Assembly: GCF_014334135.1 (NCBI RefSeq)
Contig: NZ_CP060497.1
Coordinates: forward strand, 3,658,001-3,722,000
Length of the DNA: 64,000 nucleotides
Reading direction: 5' to 3'
From: Olivibacter sp. SDN3
GTDB lineage: Bacteria > Bacteroidota > Bacteroidia > Sphingobacteriales > Sphingobacteriaceae
The notes under the pieces were generated by a model, which saw only the letters and a program-made list of their open reading frames with translations, was not told where the DNA came from and did not search any database. A program made the position numbers and the translations under genes. Of the stretch, positions 54,714-62,800 are shown in pieces. Each line of letters begins with the position of its first letter. Within the stretch, counting starts at the first letter, position 1.

Positions 54714-56999
54714 CTATAATTTTTCAATAACGACGTGCCTTAGCAGGCCGGTGAACCGAAAGGGAGCTTTATAGGCAGGGGTAACCGCTGCGCCCCGGTC
54801 TTGGCCTACATCAAACCCCTCATAGCCGCTTGCAGGTGCAACGCTTGCTTCAAGTGGCAATGTTCCGATCTTTTCATTATCTAGATATAGATTGAGATGC
54901 TTTTCATTTTGGTCATTACTATGCAGTACTTCGGCTTTCAATGTGTGTTCGCCTGAAGGAATAACGTTGTCTGAAAAAAGTTCATGTAGTTTTCCTTCTG
55001 TATTATATGCGAATGCAAGTTTGCCTTCCTTTACATAAAAGCTAATGCCAGAAAGGGTGTTACCATAAGCAAAGAGAACACCTTCTGCACCGCTCTCGGG
55101 TATTACGGTATTGGCGGAAATGGCATACGATTCATTGGAAAACCGGAAGACAGAGCTATTGGTATAATGAGATTCAGGGTACAAGGTTACCGTTTTCTTG
55201 TCATCAAAAATACGTTGGTTCGTCGTTTCCCACTTATCTTTCAGTGGATATACATTATATTTCCATGCTTCTTTTTCAAACACTTCTGCCAATGCTTTTA
55301 CTTTTTCGGGGTATTTATCCGCTAAATTATTCAATTCATTGAAGTCTTCCCGAACGTTATACAAATGCCATTTCTCTTCATTTTGAGGTATTCGGCCTGA
55401 GCGGTCATGAGGGAAGGCCGCCTTCCATCCATCTTGATAGATGGCGTAGGAGCCTGTCATCTCGTGATATTGTACTGTATGACGTTCCGCTACGTCTCTG
55501 TTCTGCGCTTCAATGGTGTAAGCCAAACTGACCCCTTCAACAGGTTCCTGCGAATATCCGTTTATAATATCGGGGACTTTGGCGTCCGCCAGCTCAAGAG
55601 TAGTAGGAAGTATATCATTTACATGAGCGTATTGATGCCGGATTCCCCCTTTATCTTTTATTTTCTTTGGATAGAAAAGTATAAGTGGGTCATGTGTTCC
55701 GCCTTCGTAATTGGCATAGCTTTTATAGAACCGAAAGGGTGTATTGGTTGCTGCGGCCCATCCATCGGGATATAGTACCGAGGAACGCTCTGTACCTAGT
55801 AGATCTATATTTTCGACATATTTGGCTAATATTTGTTCTGGCGTTTCTTCTTTTCCATTGGTCAGAAAGCGACCAATCTCACGTCCCGCTCCTTCCGCAC
55901 CATTATCTCCAACCAGAACGACGACGAGTGTATTATCCAGCTGTCCGATTTGTTCAATAAAGTCAATGATCCGTCCGATTTCATGATCTGTGTGCGACAC
56001 GAACCCTGCATATACTTCAATATAGCGTTCAAAAAGTTTCTTTTCGTCTGCGGAAAGATCATCCCAATTCTTGACTCCCGGGTTTTTAGGAGGAAGTTCA
56101 GTGTCTGCAGGGACAACACCCAATGCTTTTTGATTTTTAAGTACAAGCTCCTTATACTCGTCCCATCCAATGCTGAATTTGCCCTTATATTTATCAATCC
56201 ACTCCTTTCCCACTTGGTGCGGTGCATGTACCGCACCGGGAGCAAAATAAAGGAAAAATGGTTTGTCGGGAGCGGCCGATTTTTGTCCAGCGATGTAGTG
56301 GATGGCTTCATTTGCTAGTAATTCGGTCACATGTCGACCTTCCGGATCTTCGGGTTCGCGTTGTGTGTCGCGATATAAGGTTGGATGCCATTGGTCTGTA
56401 GCAGCTACTTCAGGCGAAAAACCGAAATAACGGTCAAATCCCCTGCCTGTTGGCCATCGGTTAAACGGACCAGCCTGGGTGGCATCGGCCGGATGCGTAA
56501 GATGGTATTTTCCTATGGCAAATGTGTTATATCCGTTTTCCCTTAAAATCTCGGCGATCGTTGCTTTTTCAAAGGGCAGATAACCATCGTACCCCGGAGT
56601 ATTATAAGCGTTGGTGGCGAAGAAACCGAAATGGACCGAGTGTTGATTCCTTCCAGTTAGTAAAGCAGCTCTGGTAGGCGCACAAAAAGCCGTTGTGTGG
56701 AAATTCGTAAACCGAAGTCCCTGATTGGCCAGCCGATCTATATTGGGCGTTTCAATCAAACCTCCGAAGGCAGTGATGGCACCATATCCAATATCATCAA
56801 TCTGAATCCACACAATGTTAGGCGCGTCTTCGGGTGTTTCCGGGTAGACCTTGGGTTGCGATTCTGTAGTTTCCCGGATGGTTTTCCCTATTTTCCCTTG
56901 AAAAACGGGTGTGGGACTGTGTTGCGCCAGTGCTGCACCGCTCCATAGCAGTATCAGATGTAAGATTCCAATCCATCTTTTTTTAAGTAAGCGTTTCAT
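54714..56999 (-). CDS. Arylsulfatase, S1 family (tandem copy 1)
   Basis: 761 residues; signal peptide 'ILHLILLWSGAALAQ'. 'NIVWIQIDDIGYGAITAFGG', formylglycine motif CAPTR with Cys106, 'VVVLVGDNGAEGAGREIG', and a C-terminal sandwich domain like its neighbour. The two products share the whole plan, which points to tandem duplication followed by divergence, so they probably use different sulfate esters. First gene of the pair; the 17-bp sulfur palindrome is 94 bp upstream. Confidence 0.92.
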   Translation of the reverse strand: MKRLLKKRWIGILHLILLWSGAALAQHSPTPVFQGKIGKTIRETTESQPKVYPETPEDAPNIVWIQIDDIGYGAITAFGGLIETPNIDRLANQGLRFTNFHTTAFCAPTRAALLTGRNQHSVHFGFFATNAYNTPGYDGYLPFEKATIAEILRENGYNTFAIGKYHLTHPADATQAGPFNRWPTGRGFDRYFGFSPEVAATDQWHPTLYRDTQREPEDPEGRHVTELLANEAIHYIAGQKSAAPDKPFFLYFAPGAVHAPHQVGKEWIDKYKGKFSIGWDEYKELVLKNQKALGVVPADTELPPKNPGVKNWDDLSADEKKLFERYIEVYAGFVSHTDHEIGRIIDFIEQIGQLDNTLVVVLVGDNGAEGAGREIGRFLTNGKEETPEQILAKYVENIDLLGTERSSVLYPDGWAAATNTPFRFYKSYANYEGGTHDPLILFYPKKIKDKGGIRHQYAHVNDILPTTLELADAKVPDIINGYSQEPVEGVSLAYTIEAQNRDVAERHTVQYHEMTGSYAIYQDGWKAAFPHDRSGRIPQNEEKWHLYNVREDFNELNNLADKYPEKVKALAEVFEKEAWKYNVYPLKDKWETTNQRIFDDKKTVTLYPESHYTNSSVFRFSNESYAISANTVIPESGAEGVLFAYGNTLSGISFYVKEGKLAFAYNTEGKLHELFSDNVIPSGEHTLKAEVLHSNDQNEKHLNLYLDNEKIGTLPLEASVAPASGYEGFDVGQDRGAAVTPAYKAPFRFTGLLRHVVIEKL

Positions 57000-57092
57000 A
57001 TGTTATCAGGTGTTTTAGTCTTTATGTTAAGTTCTTATCAGAAATCCATTAATGTTCAACCATTTACTAAAGAGAGTCCTGTTTGAGTATAA

Positions 57093-57109
57093 TCTACTAA
57101 TTGAGTAGA
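57093..57109 (-). promoter_or_regulatory. Sulfur operator before the tandem sulfatases
   Basis: TCTACT-AATTG-AGTAGA, 17 bp, the same arms as the site at 37735. It lies 94-110 bp upstream of the first arylsulfatase start. A weak TATACTCA -7 candidate is just downstream on the minus strand. Confidence 0.55.
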
Positions 57110-57119
57110 TATTTTTATT

Positions 57120-57300
57120 TTACTGTGCTCGAGAAACAGGCCCCATCCACACCCTATTCCCCCCAGATCCACGGTATATCCCCATGTTATCCGCATTTAA
57201 CCCCCCAAAAGCGGACTATTAGCGGGTAACTAGTGGATAACTAGGGGGTAAATAGAGGGCGGATAGCGGATGGAGCAAAGGAGAGGAAACACCTACCGCT
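57120..57300. repeat. C-rich/G-rich imperfect inverted repeat
   Basis: TATCCGC then ATTTAACCCCC (57188-57205) pair with GGGGGTAAAT (57244-57253) and GCGGATA (57259-57265). The left part (57130-57206) is a run of C-rich units on the plus strand and the right part is G-rich. TTATCCAC, a near DnaA box, is on the minus strand at 57233-57240. Function unknown. Confidence 0.5.
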
Positions 57301-57437
57301 TTAAAAAAAGTTGCTCGTGTATTAACATTCTATTTAGATTCCGTTAACAACACTTAATGGTTAAATGATATTACCTTAGCAAAAATTGATGCGCTTGGCA
57401 TCTACAGATTTGTTCAATTTACCATTAAATCTAAAAA

Positions 57438-58622
57438 ATGAAACGCTTGCTACCACGTTTGATGAACGCCTTGCTTATTGGCTTACTGCTTTTTTCGTGT
57501 ACCAAAATAAATGATCCCGTTCCCGTAGATGAGCATGATGATGTGACGGTCGAAAAGGACGTGACAGGGGAGGCGGTCATGACTGTTAACCTGGAGAATA
57601 ATGATGGTCCCGACGGAGCTGAAGGTTCTGCTAAATTAATTGATAATGATACCCTGACGAAATTTTTGGTACGTGATATTGGCGACGACGGACTAATTGT
57701 TGAATTTCAGTTTGAAGAACCTACACAGGTGGCTTCCTATAAAATTACGTCGGGGAACGATGCCGATCCACGCGATCCGATGGACTGGCAAATTAGCGGA
57801 TCTGACGATGGCGAAGAATGGGTGCCCTTGGATAAGCAGGATTACGAGATGTTTTCCGATCGAAATTTGACGAAGCGCTATTCATTTAAGAATACACGGA
57901 AGTTTACCCATTACCGCTGGCATATTACGAAGCTGTATGCCGGACAGATGTTCCAGGCATCGGAATTTAGACTATTGTCTGTACCTTCAGTAGAACAGGT
58001 GATTAGTCCATTTACAAAGATCGATACCATCACTAGAGAAGGACTGACCTTGTTTTTTGTTAATAAAGCAAGTGATTTTAACGAAACGATCAAAGACGAG
58101 ATGGTTGAGGTCTTTTTTACAAACTATCCACGCCTGCTAAATGATTTTAATCCCGATGCACAGAAGGAAGTGGCTTTTCGGATAGAGCCTAGTTTTGACG
58201 GTGTTGCTTATGTATTCAGTGGTTTCGCCACCTATGGTGCCGCTTATATGACAAATAACCCAAATGATCTCGACGTGGTAACGCATGAAGTGATGCACTT
58301 GGTACAATCATATGCAGGTGGTGCGCCAGGCTGGCTTACTGAAGGTATTGCGGATTACGTGCGTCATGTTTATGGGTTATACAATGACCGTGCAAACTGG
58401 AGCTTACCAGATTACCAGCCGGGCCAGCATTATACCGACGCTTACCGGATTACCGCTCGTTTCCTGGTGTGGGTAGAGCAAAGCTATGATAGTGATTTGG
58501 TGAAAACGCTGGACGACCTGTTGCGACGGGGGCAGTATGAAGAGAGTATTTGGCTACAAAGAACAGGCAATACACTGGAAGATCTCTGGACGTCATACGA
58601 AGCGGATTCACAGATTGATTGA
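57438..58622 (+). CDS. Lipoprotein metallopeptidase: F5/8-like domain plus BSP domain
   Basis: 394 residues. Lipobox 'LLLFSC' with Cys21. Residues about 45-185 form an F5/8-type C (discoidin) carbohydrate- or surface-binding sandwich ('IDNDTLTKFLVRDIG', 'WQISGSDDGEEWVPLD', 'FTHYRWHITKLYAGQ'). From about 190 a BSP (plant basic secretory protein-like) domain holds the zinc motif THEVMHLVQ (HExxH) and 'GWLTEGIADYVRHVYG'. Likely a surface-bound zinc peptidase. Has its own terminator. Confidence 0.82.
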   Translation: MKRLLPRLMNALLIGLLLFSCTKINDPVPVDEHDDVTVEKDVTGEAVMTVNLENNDGPDGAEGSAKLIDNDTLTKFLVRDIGDDGLIVEFQFEEPTQVASYKITSGNDADPRDPMDWQISGSDDGEEWVPLDKQDYEMFSDRNLTKRYSFKNTRKFTHYRWHITKLYAGQMFQASEFRLLSVPSVEQVISPFTKIDTITREGLTLFFVNKASDFNETIKDEMVEVFFTNYPRLLNDFNPDAQKEVAFRIEPSFDGVAYVFSGFATYGAAYMTNNPNDLDVVTHEVMHLVQSYAGGAPGWLTEGIADYVRHVYGLYNDRANWSLPDYQPGQHYTDAYRITARFLVWVEQSYDSDLVKTLDDLLRRGQYEESIWLQRTGNTLEDLWTSYEADSQID

Positions 58623-58633
58623 GAAAACACTAC

Positions 58634-58670
58634 GCTGTCCAGATAGCTTATGTATCTGGACAGCATTTTT
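58634..58670 (+). terminator. Intrinsic terminator
   Basis: GCTGTCCAGATA (58634-58645) pairs with TATCTGGACAGC (58653-58664), followed by ATTTTT. It follows the BSP gene and faces the convergent methyltransferase gene. Confidence 0.85.
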
Positions 58671-58708
58671 CGGCTCAGCTCTTGGGAACCTGTATCATGG
58701 TTTCAGTC

Positions 58709-59401
58709 CTATTTCACTTTAATGGTAAATTCCATACCTTTTTTTGGATGAATCGTCGTAGACAAGTAACCGTTATCGGGATTTCTTACATAGTCTAGGT
58801 ATTCCTGCATGGAAGGCTGAAAACCAACCACATCATCTACAGCAATAACGGCACCTCTTTTCAGGTTTGGTTCGATGCGTTTGAAAATCGTAAAAACCAT
58901 ATCCGGCCAACCATCCAGTAGCACAAAGTCCCATTCAGTATTCAGGCTTTTGAGTGTTTCACGGGCATCACCTTCTAGAATTTTGACATATGCTGAAAGG
59001 CCGGCTTCTTCCATGTGCTCACGGGCTATTTTGACCTTATGGGGTAAATACTCCGTCGATATGACCTGTCCGTTATTATCTTTAGCAGCTTTGCCCAGAT
59101 AAAGCGTAGAAATGCCATAGGAGGTGCCGAATTCGAATATGTTTTTAGCCTTTAAGGCTCTTGCTTGCATATAAAGGAAAGTCCCTTGATCCGGTACAAT
59201 GGGGGTGTATTTATCGTCGTAGAACGACTCATTCTCTGTTTTCCAGTCAATACCTTTGCCGAAATATTGAAAAATTTTGGGAAGAAAATGGAAAACCATC
59301 GTCCAGCCCTGCTTCAATGCCTCTTTATACAGTCTCGCCAGGGTAGCTTCTACCTTGGGGTCGTTTAACACTTCAAAAAGTTCAGGTTTTACTTTTGCCA
59401 T
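58709..59401 (-). CDS. Class I SAM-dependent O-methyltransferase
   Basis: 230 residues from ATG 59399-59401 ('AKVKPELFEVLNDP'); an upstream ATG adds twelve residues and is less likely. Rossmann methyltransferase of the methyltransf_24/caffeoyl-CoA-like type: 'IFEFGTSYGISTLYLGKAA' for SAM binding, 'VISTEYLPHKVKIAREHMEE', 'EGDARETLKSL', 'WDFVLLDGWPDM' and 'GAVIAVDDVVGF'. Acceptor unknown. Its start region faces a 590-bp gap. Confidence 0.85.
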   Translation of the reverse strand: MAKVKPELFEVLNDPKVEATLARLYKEALKQGWTMVFHFLPKIFQYFGKGIDWKTENESFYDDKYTPIVPDQGTFLYMQARALKAKNIFEFGTSYGISTLYLGKAAKDNNGQVISTEYLPHKVKIAREHMEEAGLSAYVKILEGDARETLKSLNTEWDFVLLDGWPDMVFTIFKRIEPNLKRGAVIAVDDVVGFQPSMQEYLDYVRNPDNGYLSTTIHPKKGMEFTIKVK

Positions 59402-59614
59402 AATTATTCTTTGAATTTCATCCTCTTTTTTAAACAATGCGTTTTTTTTAATTTACCCTATCGCTATTGTACTTTTCTATGTAAAGCTAACAACTTATTA
59501 AGAATTATTCTAAATAATTCACAGAACAAAAAGAAGATAATCGTTTATTGCACTTACAGATACGTGAAACGGCTTTCTTTAAACGCTGCAATCACCCGCA
59601 ACGAAATTGGTGTC
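59402..59614. other. Intergenic spacer
   Basis: AT-rich, no gene recognised, contains the minus-strand promoter region of the methyltransferase by position. Confidence 0.4.
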
Positions 59615-59698
59615 GTGTAAGGCGATAGACGTTATGTGTAAGCTAAGGTGTAATTGGTGTAAATAATTTTGTCTAAAAAAAGACATATAGTATACTCG
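59615..59698 (+). promoter_or_regulatory. Second copy of the 21-bp-repeat promoter
   Basis: GTGTAA at 59615, 59636 and 59657 (plus an extra one at 59648), TTTTG at 59667-59671, 19 bp, TATACTCG at 59691-59698. The 44 bp from 59635 match 22909-22952 at 39 positions, and the outer repeat and spacings are identical. No export gene follows; transcription would start near 59705 and continue toward a hairpin and a small gene at 59991. Confidence 0.7.
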
Positions 59699-59755
59699 TA
59701 ATATCTTTAGGTTTCTACCATGTAATAATCCAACCGTAACAACGATCCTCATCAT

Positions 59756-59777
59756 TGCCCGCCGCTACAGGCGGGCA
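59756..59777. terminator. GC-rich hairpin
   Basis: TGCCCGCC (59756-59763) and GGCGGGCA (59770-59777), loop GCTACA. No T run follows. Could end a short transcript from the promoter at 59615-59698 or be a dispersed hairpin repeat. Confidence 0.45.
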
Positions 59778-59990
59778 CCTGGATCAACTAAATATACGCA
59801 TTCTGCGAGGCATAACGGTTTCTTTTGCAATGAGGTGAGCTTGTTACCTACCAACTATTGGATATAAATGCCATGCAAAATTCGCGATTTACTTGTTTTT
59901 TCTTCTTTCTGCTGAACTGTAAGTTTTATCCAAAGTAAATATCTCCAAAATACATTAGCTATTCTCGGTTATTTCGTTTACATTTACTAA
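59778..59990. other. Leader-length gap before the small coiled-coil gene
   Basis: No gene recognised. Given the promoter at 59691 and the hairpin at 59756, this could be 5' leader or spacer. Confidence 0.4.
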
Positions 59991-60164
59991 ATGGCAGGAA
60001 AAAATAGCGCTCCGAAAACGAATGAGCAAATTATGGATAATTTGAAGGGCAGGGCGGAAGATCTAAAAAAGAAGCAGGGAGAGACTAATGCCAGAATAGC
60101 TGAATTAAAAGAGGAGAGTCAAGCCTTTCTCGATGAAACAGCTGATGATCACAAAATGGATTGA
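59991..60164 (+). CDS. Small charged coiled-coil protein
   Basis: 57 residues starting MAGKNSAPKTNEQIMDNL; residues 12-50 are a continuous heptad-like helix rich in Glu and Lys ('RAEDLKKKQGETNARIAELK'). No Cys, no signal peptide, no double glycine. Family not recognised; the composition recalls small stress-related proteins. A strong terminator follows 20 bp later, supporting a real gene. Confidence 0.6.
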   Translation: MAGKNSAPKTNEQIMDNLKGRAEDLKKKQGETNARIAELKEESQAFLDETADDHKMD

Positions 60165-60183
60165 TTTGTTAAATTACATAGGT

Positions 60184-60214
60184 AAAGGTGACCTCTGAAA
60201 AGGTCACCTTTTTT
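60184..60214 (+). terminator. Intrinsic terminator
   Basis: AAAGGTGACCT (60184-60194) and AGGTCACCTTT (60201-60211), loop CTGAAA, with T residues continuing to 60214. Ends the small coiled-coil gene. Confidence 0.88.
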
Positions 60215-60304
60215 CATTCCCAAAATCATATTAAACTATTACGAATAACGAATTTTTTTGAAGGAGTACCACGAGCAGATGATCTGCCATTTTAAAAAGA
60301 AAAG

Positions 60305-61801
60305 ATGTCCATAAAAGTAGTTAGGAAAAAAAAGATATTCGAACCCGATTTCAGTAGAGTAATCGCTAGGTTTCTGTTCACGGGCGATGAACGTGGAAAA
60401 CGCCTGATCACTGCGATATTGGATCTCACCGATAAACAACAGCAAGAGACATTCGATCGGGTGATCCGTAAGTATGAAAAAAGACACCGCGACATTCGGA
60501 AGATATTCGCTAACCATTTCGAACACTTGGTGCCGTTGATGAAAAAGATGAGGATTGATCCCAGCAAACTACCACAGCAGCTGCGGTTACTTATCGGCGC
60601 GTACTTTACCATGGAGTATTCTATAGAAGCGGCTGCCTTTTTTAATCCCTCGATTGTCGAACACCCTGACCAAACGCTGCTCAAGAGCGGACAAAAGCGC
60701 GTAATTATTAGTTTTCGGGCCACTGGAGAAGGCCATATTTCTTCCATTGTGTTCCGGCAGGGAGTTTTGGATAAACATAATGATATAACCATTGATCATC
60801 CCGGAAAGCTATTGGAAGCACCTGAACATGTCAAAAAACATACCTACCATAAAAAGTCTTTTTTAGGAAAGCTGAAAGAGATGTGTAGTCAAAGTGGATA
60901 CCAACATGATGAAGCCTATTTAGCAATAAGTAAACGACTAAAAGATACCTTCACTTATGATGAACTGAAGGAATCACTACTGGATGCAGAGGCGGAACTG
61001 GGAGCTAAACCGGAATATATAGCCTTTTTACAGGAAGTAAAATGGCTGGCATCATCCAACTATGAGATGACCTTTGCAACAGATACGCGGGTGTGCGAAA
61101 GGGTGATCTTTCCGATTGCTGATACCGAAAGAAACGGTATTGAAGATGCACGTTTTGTGCGTTTTGTTGATGCAACGGGAGAAGTGACTTATTATGCTAC
61201 CTACACCGCCTATGATGGCATGGCAATACTTCCCAAGCTACTCATGACCAAGGATTTTTTACATTTCAAAGTCATGCCCATACATGGACATATTGCGCAG
61301 AACAAGGGTATGGCTTTGTTTCCTAGGCAGATTAACGGGCGGTATGTGATGCTCTGCAGGATAGATGGCGTTAACAATTACATTGCTTATTCGGACAACA
61401 TTAACGTTTGGCGTGAAGCACAGCGTATACAGACACCGGAACACCCCTGGGAGCTGGTGCAAATGGGAAATTGTGGATCGCCCTTAGAAACGGAGGCTGG
61501 ATGGCTGCTGATTACCCACGGGGTGGGCCCGATGCGTGAGTATGCACTTGGTATATCGTTGCTCGACCTAGATAATCCTACGCTTGAAATCGGGAGCCTG
61601 AGCGAACCACTGCTGATGCCCAACCGTGAAGAACGTGAAGGTTATGTGCCCAATGTGCTGTATTCCTGTGGAGCCTATATCCATCAGGGCGAACTGGTTA
61701 TTCCTTATGCCATGTCGGATTATGCCTCTACTTATGCTACAGTCAATGTAGCGGATCTCTTAGCAAAGTTACTTGGGAAAAAACAGCGTTCAAAGCGCTA
61801 A
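60305..61801 (+). CDS. GH130-family glycoside phosphorylase/hydrolase
   Basis: 498 residues. N-terminal helical extension to about residue 165 with an RATGEGHISS element, then a five-bladed propeller: 'NGIEDARFVRFVDATGEVTY', 'TAYDGM', 'KGMALFPRQINGRYVMLCRI', 'GNCGSPLETEAGWLLITHGV' and 'LYSCGAYIHQGELVIPYAMS'. GH130 enzymes usually phosphorolyse or hydrolyse beta-mannosides; the catalytic Asp of 'EDARF' is present. Cytoplasmic. Its last codons overlap the convergent glycosyltransferase gene by 12 bp. Confidence 0.85.
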   Translation: MSIKVVRKKKIFEPDFSRVIARFLFTGDERGKRLITAILDLTDKQQQETFDRVIRKYEKRHRDIRKIFANHFEHLVPLMKKMRIDPSKLPQQLRLLIGAYFTMEYSIEAAAFFNPSIVEHPDQTLLKSGQKRVIISFRATGEGHISSIVFRQGVLDKHNDITIDHPGKLLEAPEHVKKHTYHKKSFLGKLKEMCSQSGYQHDEAYLAISKRLKDTFTYDELKESLLDAEAELGAKPEYIAFLQEVKWLASSNYEMTFATDTRVCERVIFPIADTERNGIEDARFVRFVDATGEVTYYATYTAYDGMAILPKLLMTKDFLHFKVMPIHGHIAQNKGMALFPRQINGRYVMLCRIDGVNNYIAYSDNINVWREAQRIQTPEHPWELVQMGNCGSPLETEAGWLLITHGVGPMREYALGISLLDLDNPTLEIGSLSEPLLMPNREEREGYVPNVLYSCGAYIHQGELVIPYAMSDYASTYATVNVADLLAKLLGKKQRSKR

Positions 61802-62800
61802 AATACGACGGTAAACGGCAATATAATCGGCTGTCATTTTTTCCTGCGTAAACTTACTTCTAGCCCATTTTAGGCAGTCATTGCGGGAAAGACTATGGAT
61901 ACCGGCAATAGCCTGAATGGCTTCATCCACACTGTTTACCAAGAAGCCCGTTTGGCCATGTCTGAGCAATTCCGGCATGGAACCCCTGTCCATAGCGACT
62001 ACGGGTGTGCCGCATAGCATGGCTTCGGCAACACTCAGCCCGAAAGGTTCATCAAAGGCAATCAGGTGGAGCAAAGCGGCTGCATCACCCAGCAGACGAT
62101 TCCTTTCCGCCGGACCAACATTGCCCACATATTGAATCTGTTTACCATTGACGTGGGGTAAAATATAGGTGGAGAAATAATGCTCATCCTGAACTAATCC
62201 TGCAATAATAAGCGGCATAGCCGAGCGCTTGGCAACCTCGATGGCCAAATGTGCGCCCTTCTCCGGGTGTATTCGACCGAAGTATAAAAGGTAACTTTTT
62301 GGATTGGCAACGAATTGAAATTGCGAAGTAGCTATGCCATTATATACGGTTGCAATATAATCCAATTCCGGAGATCGATCCGCATCACTGATGGAAACAT
62401 AGAAACAATGGCGGTTATACTTTTTATAAACGGGGATAATCTTTGGAGAGGAAAATCCATGGATGGTGGTTACCATGGGTGTATGGATGAGCCGTGAATA
62501 GGTCAATGGTAGAAAATCGAAATGATTATGGATGATGTCAAAGTCGGCCGCCGCCTCCATAACCTCACTGATGTGCAGGCATTCTTCCACTTTGGCGTCT
62601 AAGGAAGGATCTTCCGCGTAGCCACGGAGCGCACTATACCTAAGTCGCCCTTTAGTGATCGAATCCGCCGTAGCGAATAGTGTTACATCAATCCCCTGCT
62701 TAATCAGTCCCTCGGTAAGGTTGGAGGCTACCTGTTCCCACGGACCGTACTTACGGGGAGGGGTGCGCCAAGCTATCGGCGCCAGCATGGCTAGCTTCAT
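61790..62800 (-). CDS. GT4-family glycosyltransferase
   Basis: 336 residues from ATG 62798-62800 ('KLAMLAPIAWRTPPRKYGPW'); an ATG upstream lies within the preceding gene. GT-B fold: N-domain with 'DIIHNHFDFLPLTYSRL', C-domain with 'YLLYFGRIHPEKGAHLAIEV', then the nucleotide-sugar site 'DEPFGLSVAEAMLCGTPVVA' with the E-x7-E motif and 'MDRGSMPELLRHGQTG'. Transfers a sugar with retention, acceptor unknown. Overlaps the upstream gene by 50 bp, so translation is coupled. Confidence 0.88.
   Translation of the reverse strand: MKLAMLAPIAWRTPPRKYGPWEQVASNLTEGLIKQGIDVTLFATADSITKGRLRYSALRGYAEDPSLDAKVEECLHISEVMEAAADFDIIHNHFDFLPLTYSRLIHTPMVTTIHGFSSPKIIPVYKKYNRHCFYVSISDADRSPELDYIATVYNGIATSQFQFVANPKSYLLYFGRIHPEKGAHLAIEVAKRSAMPLIIAGLVQDEHYFSTYILPHVNGKQIQYVGNVGPAERNRLLGDAAALLHLIAFDEPFGLSVAEAMLCGTPVVAMDRGSMPELLRHGQTGFLVNSVDEAIQAIAGIHSLSRNDCLKWARSKFTQEKMTADYIAVYRRILAL

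Noticed and set aside
57233-57240. DnaA-box-like TTATCCAC, possible replication origin
   Set aside because: Only one near-match and no DnaA-type gene or AT-rich unwinding element nearby.
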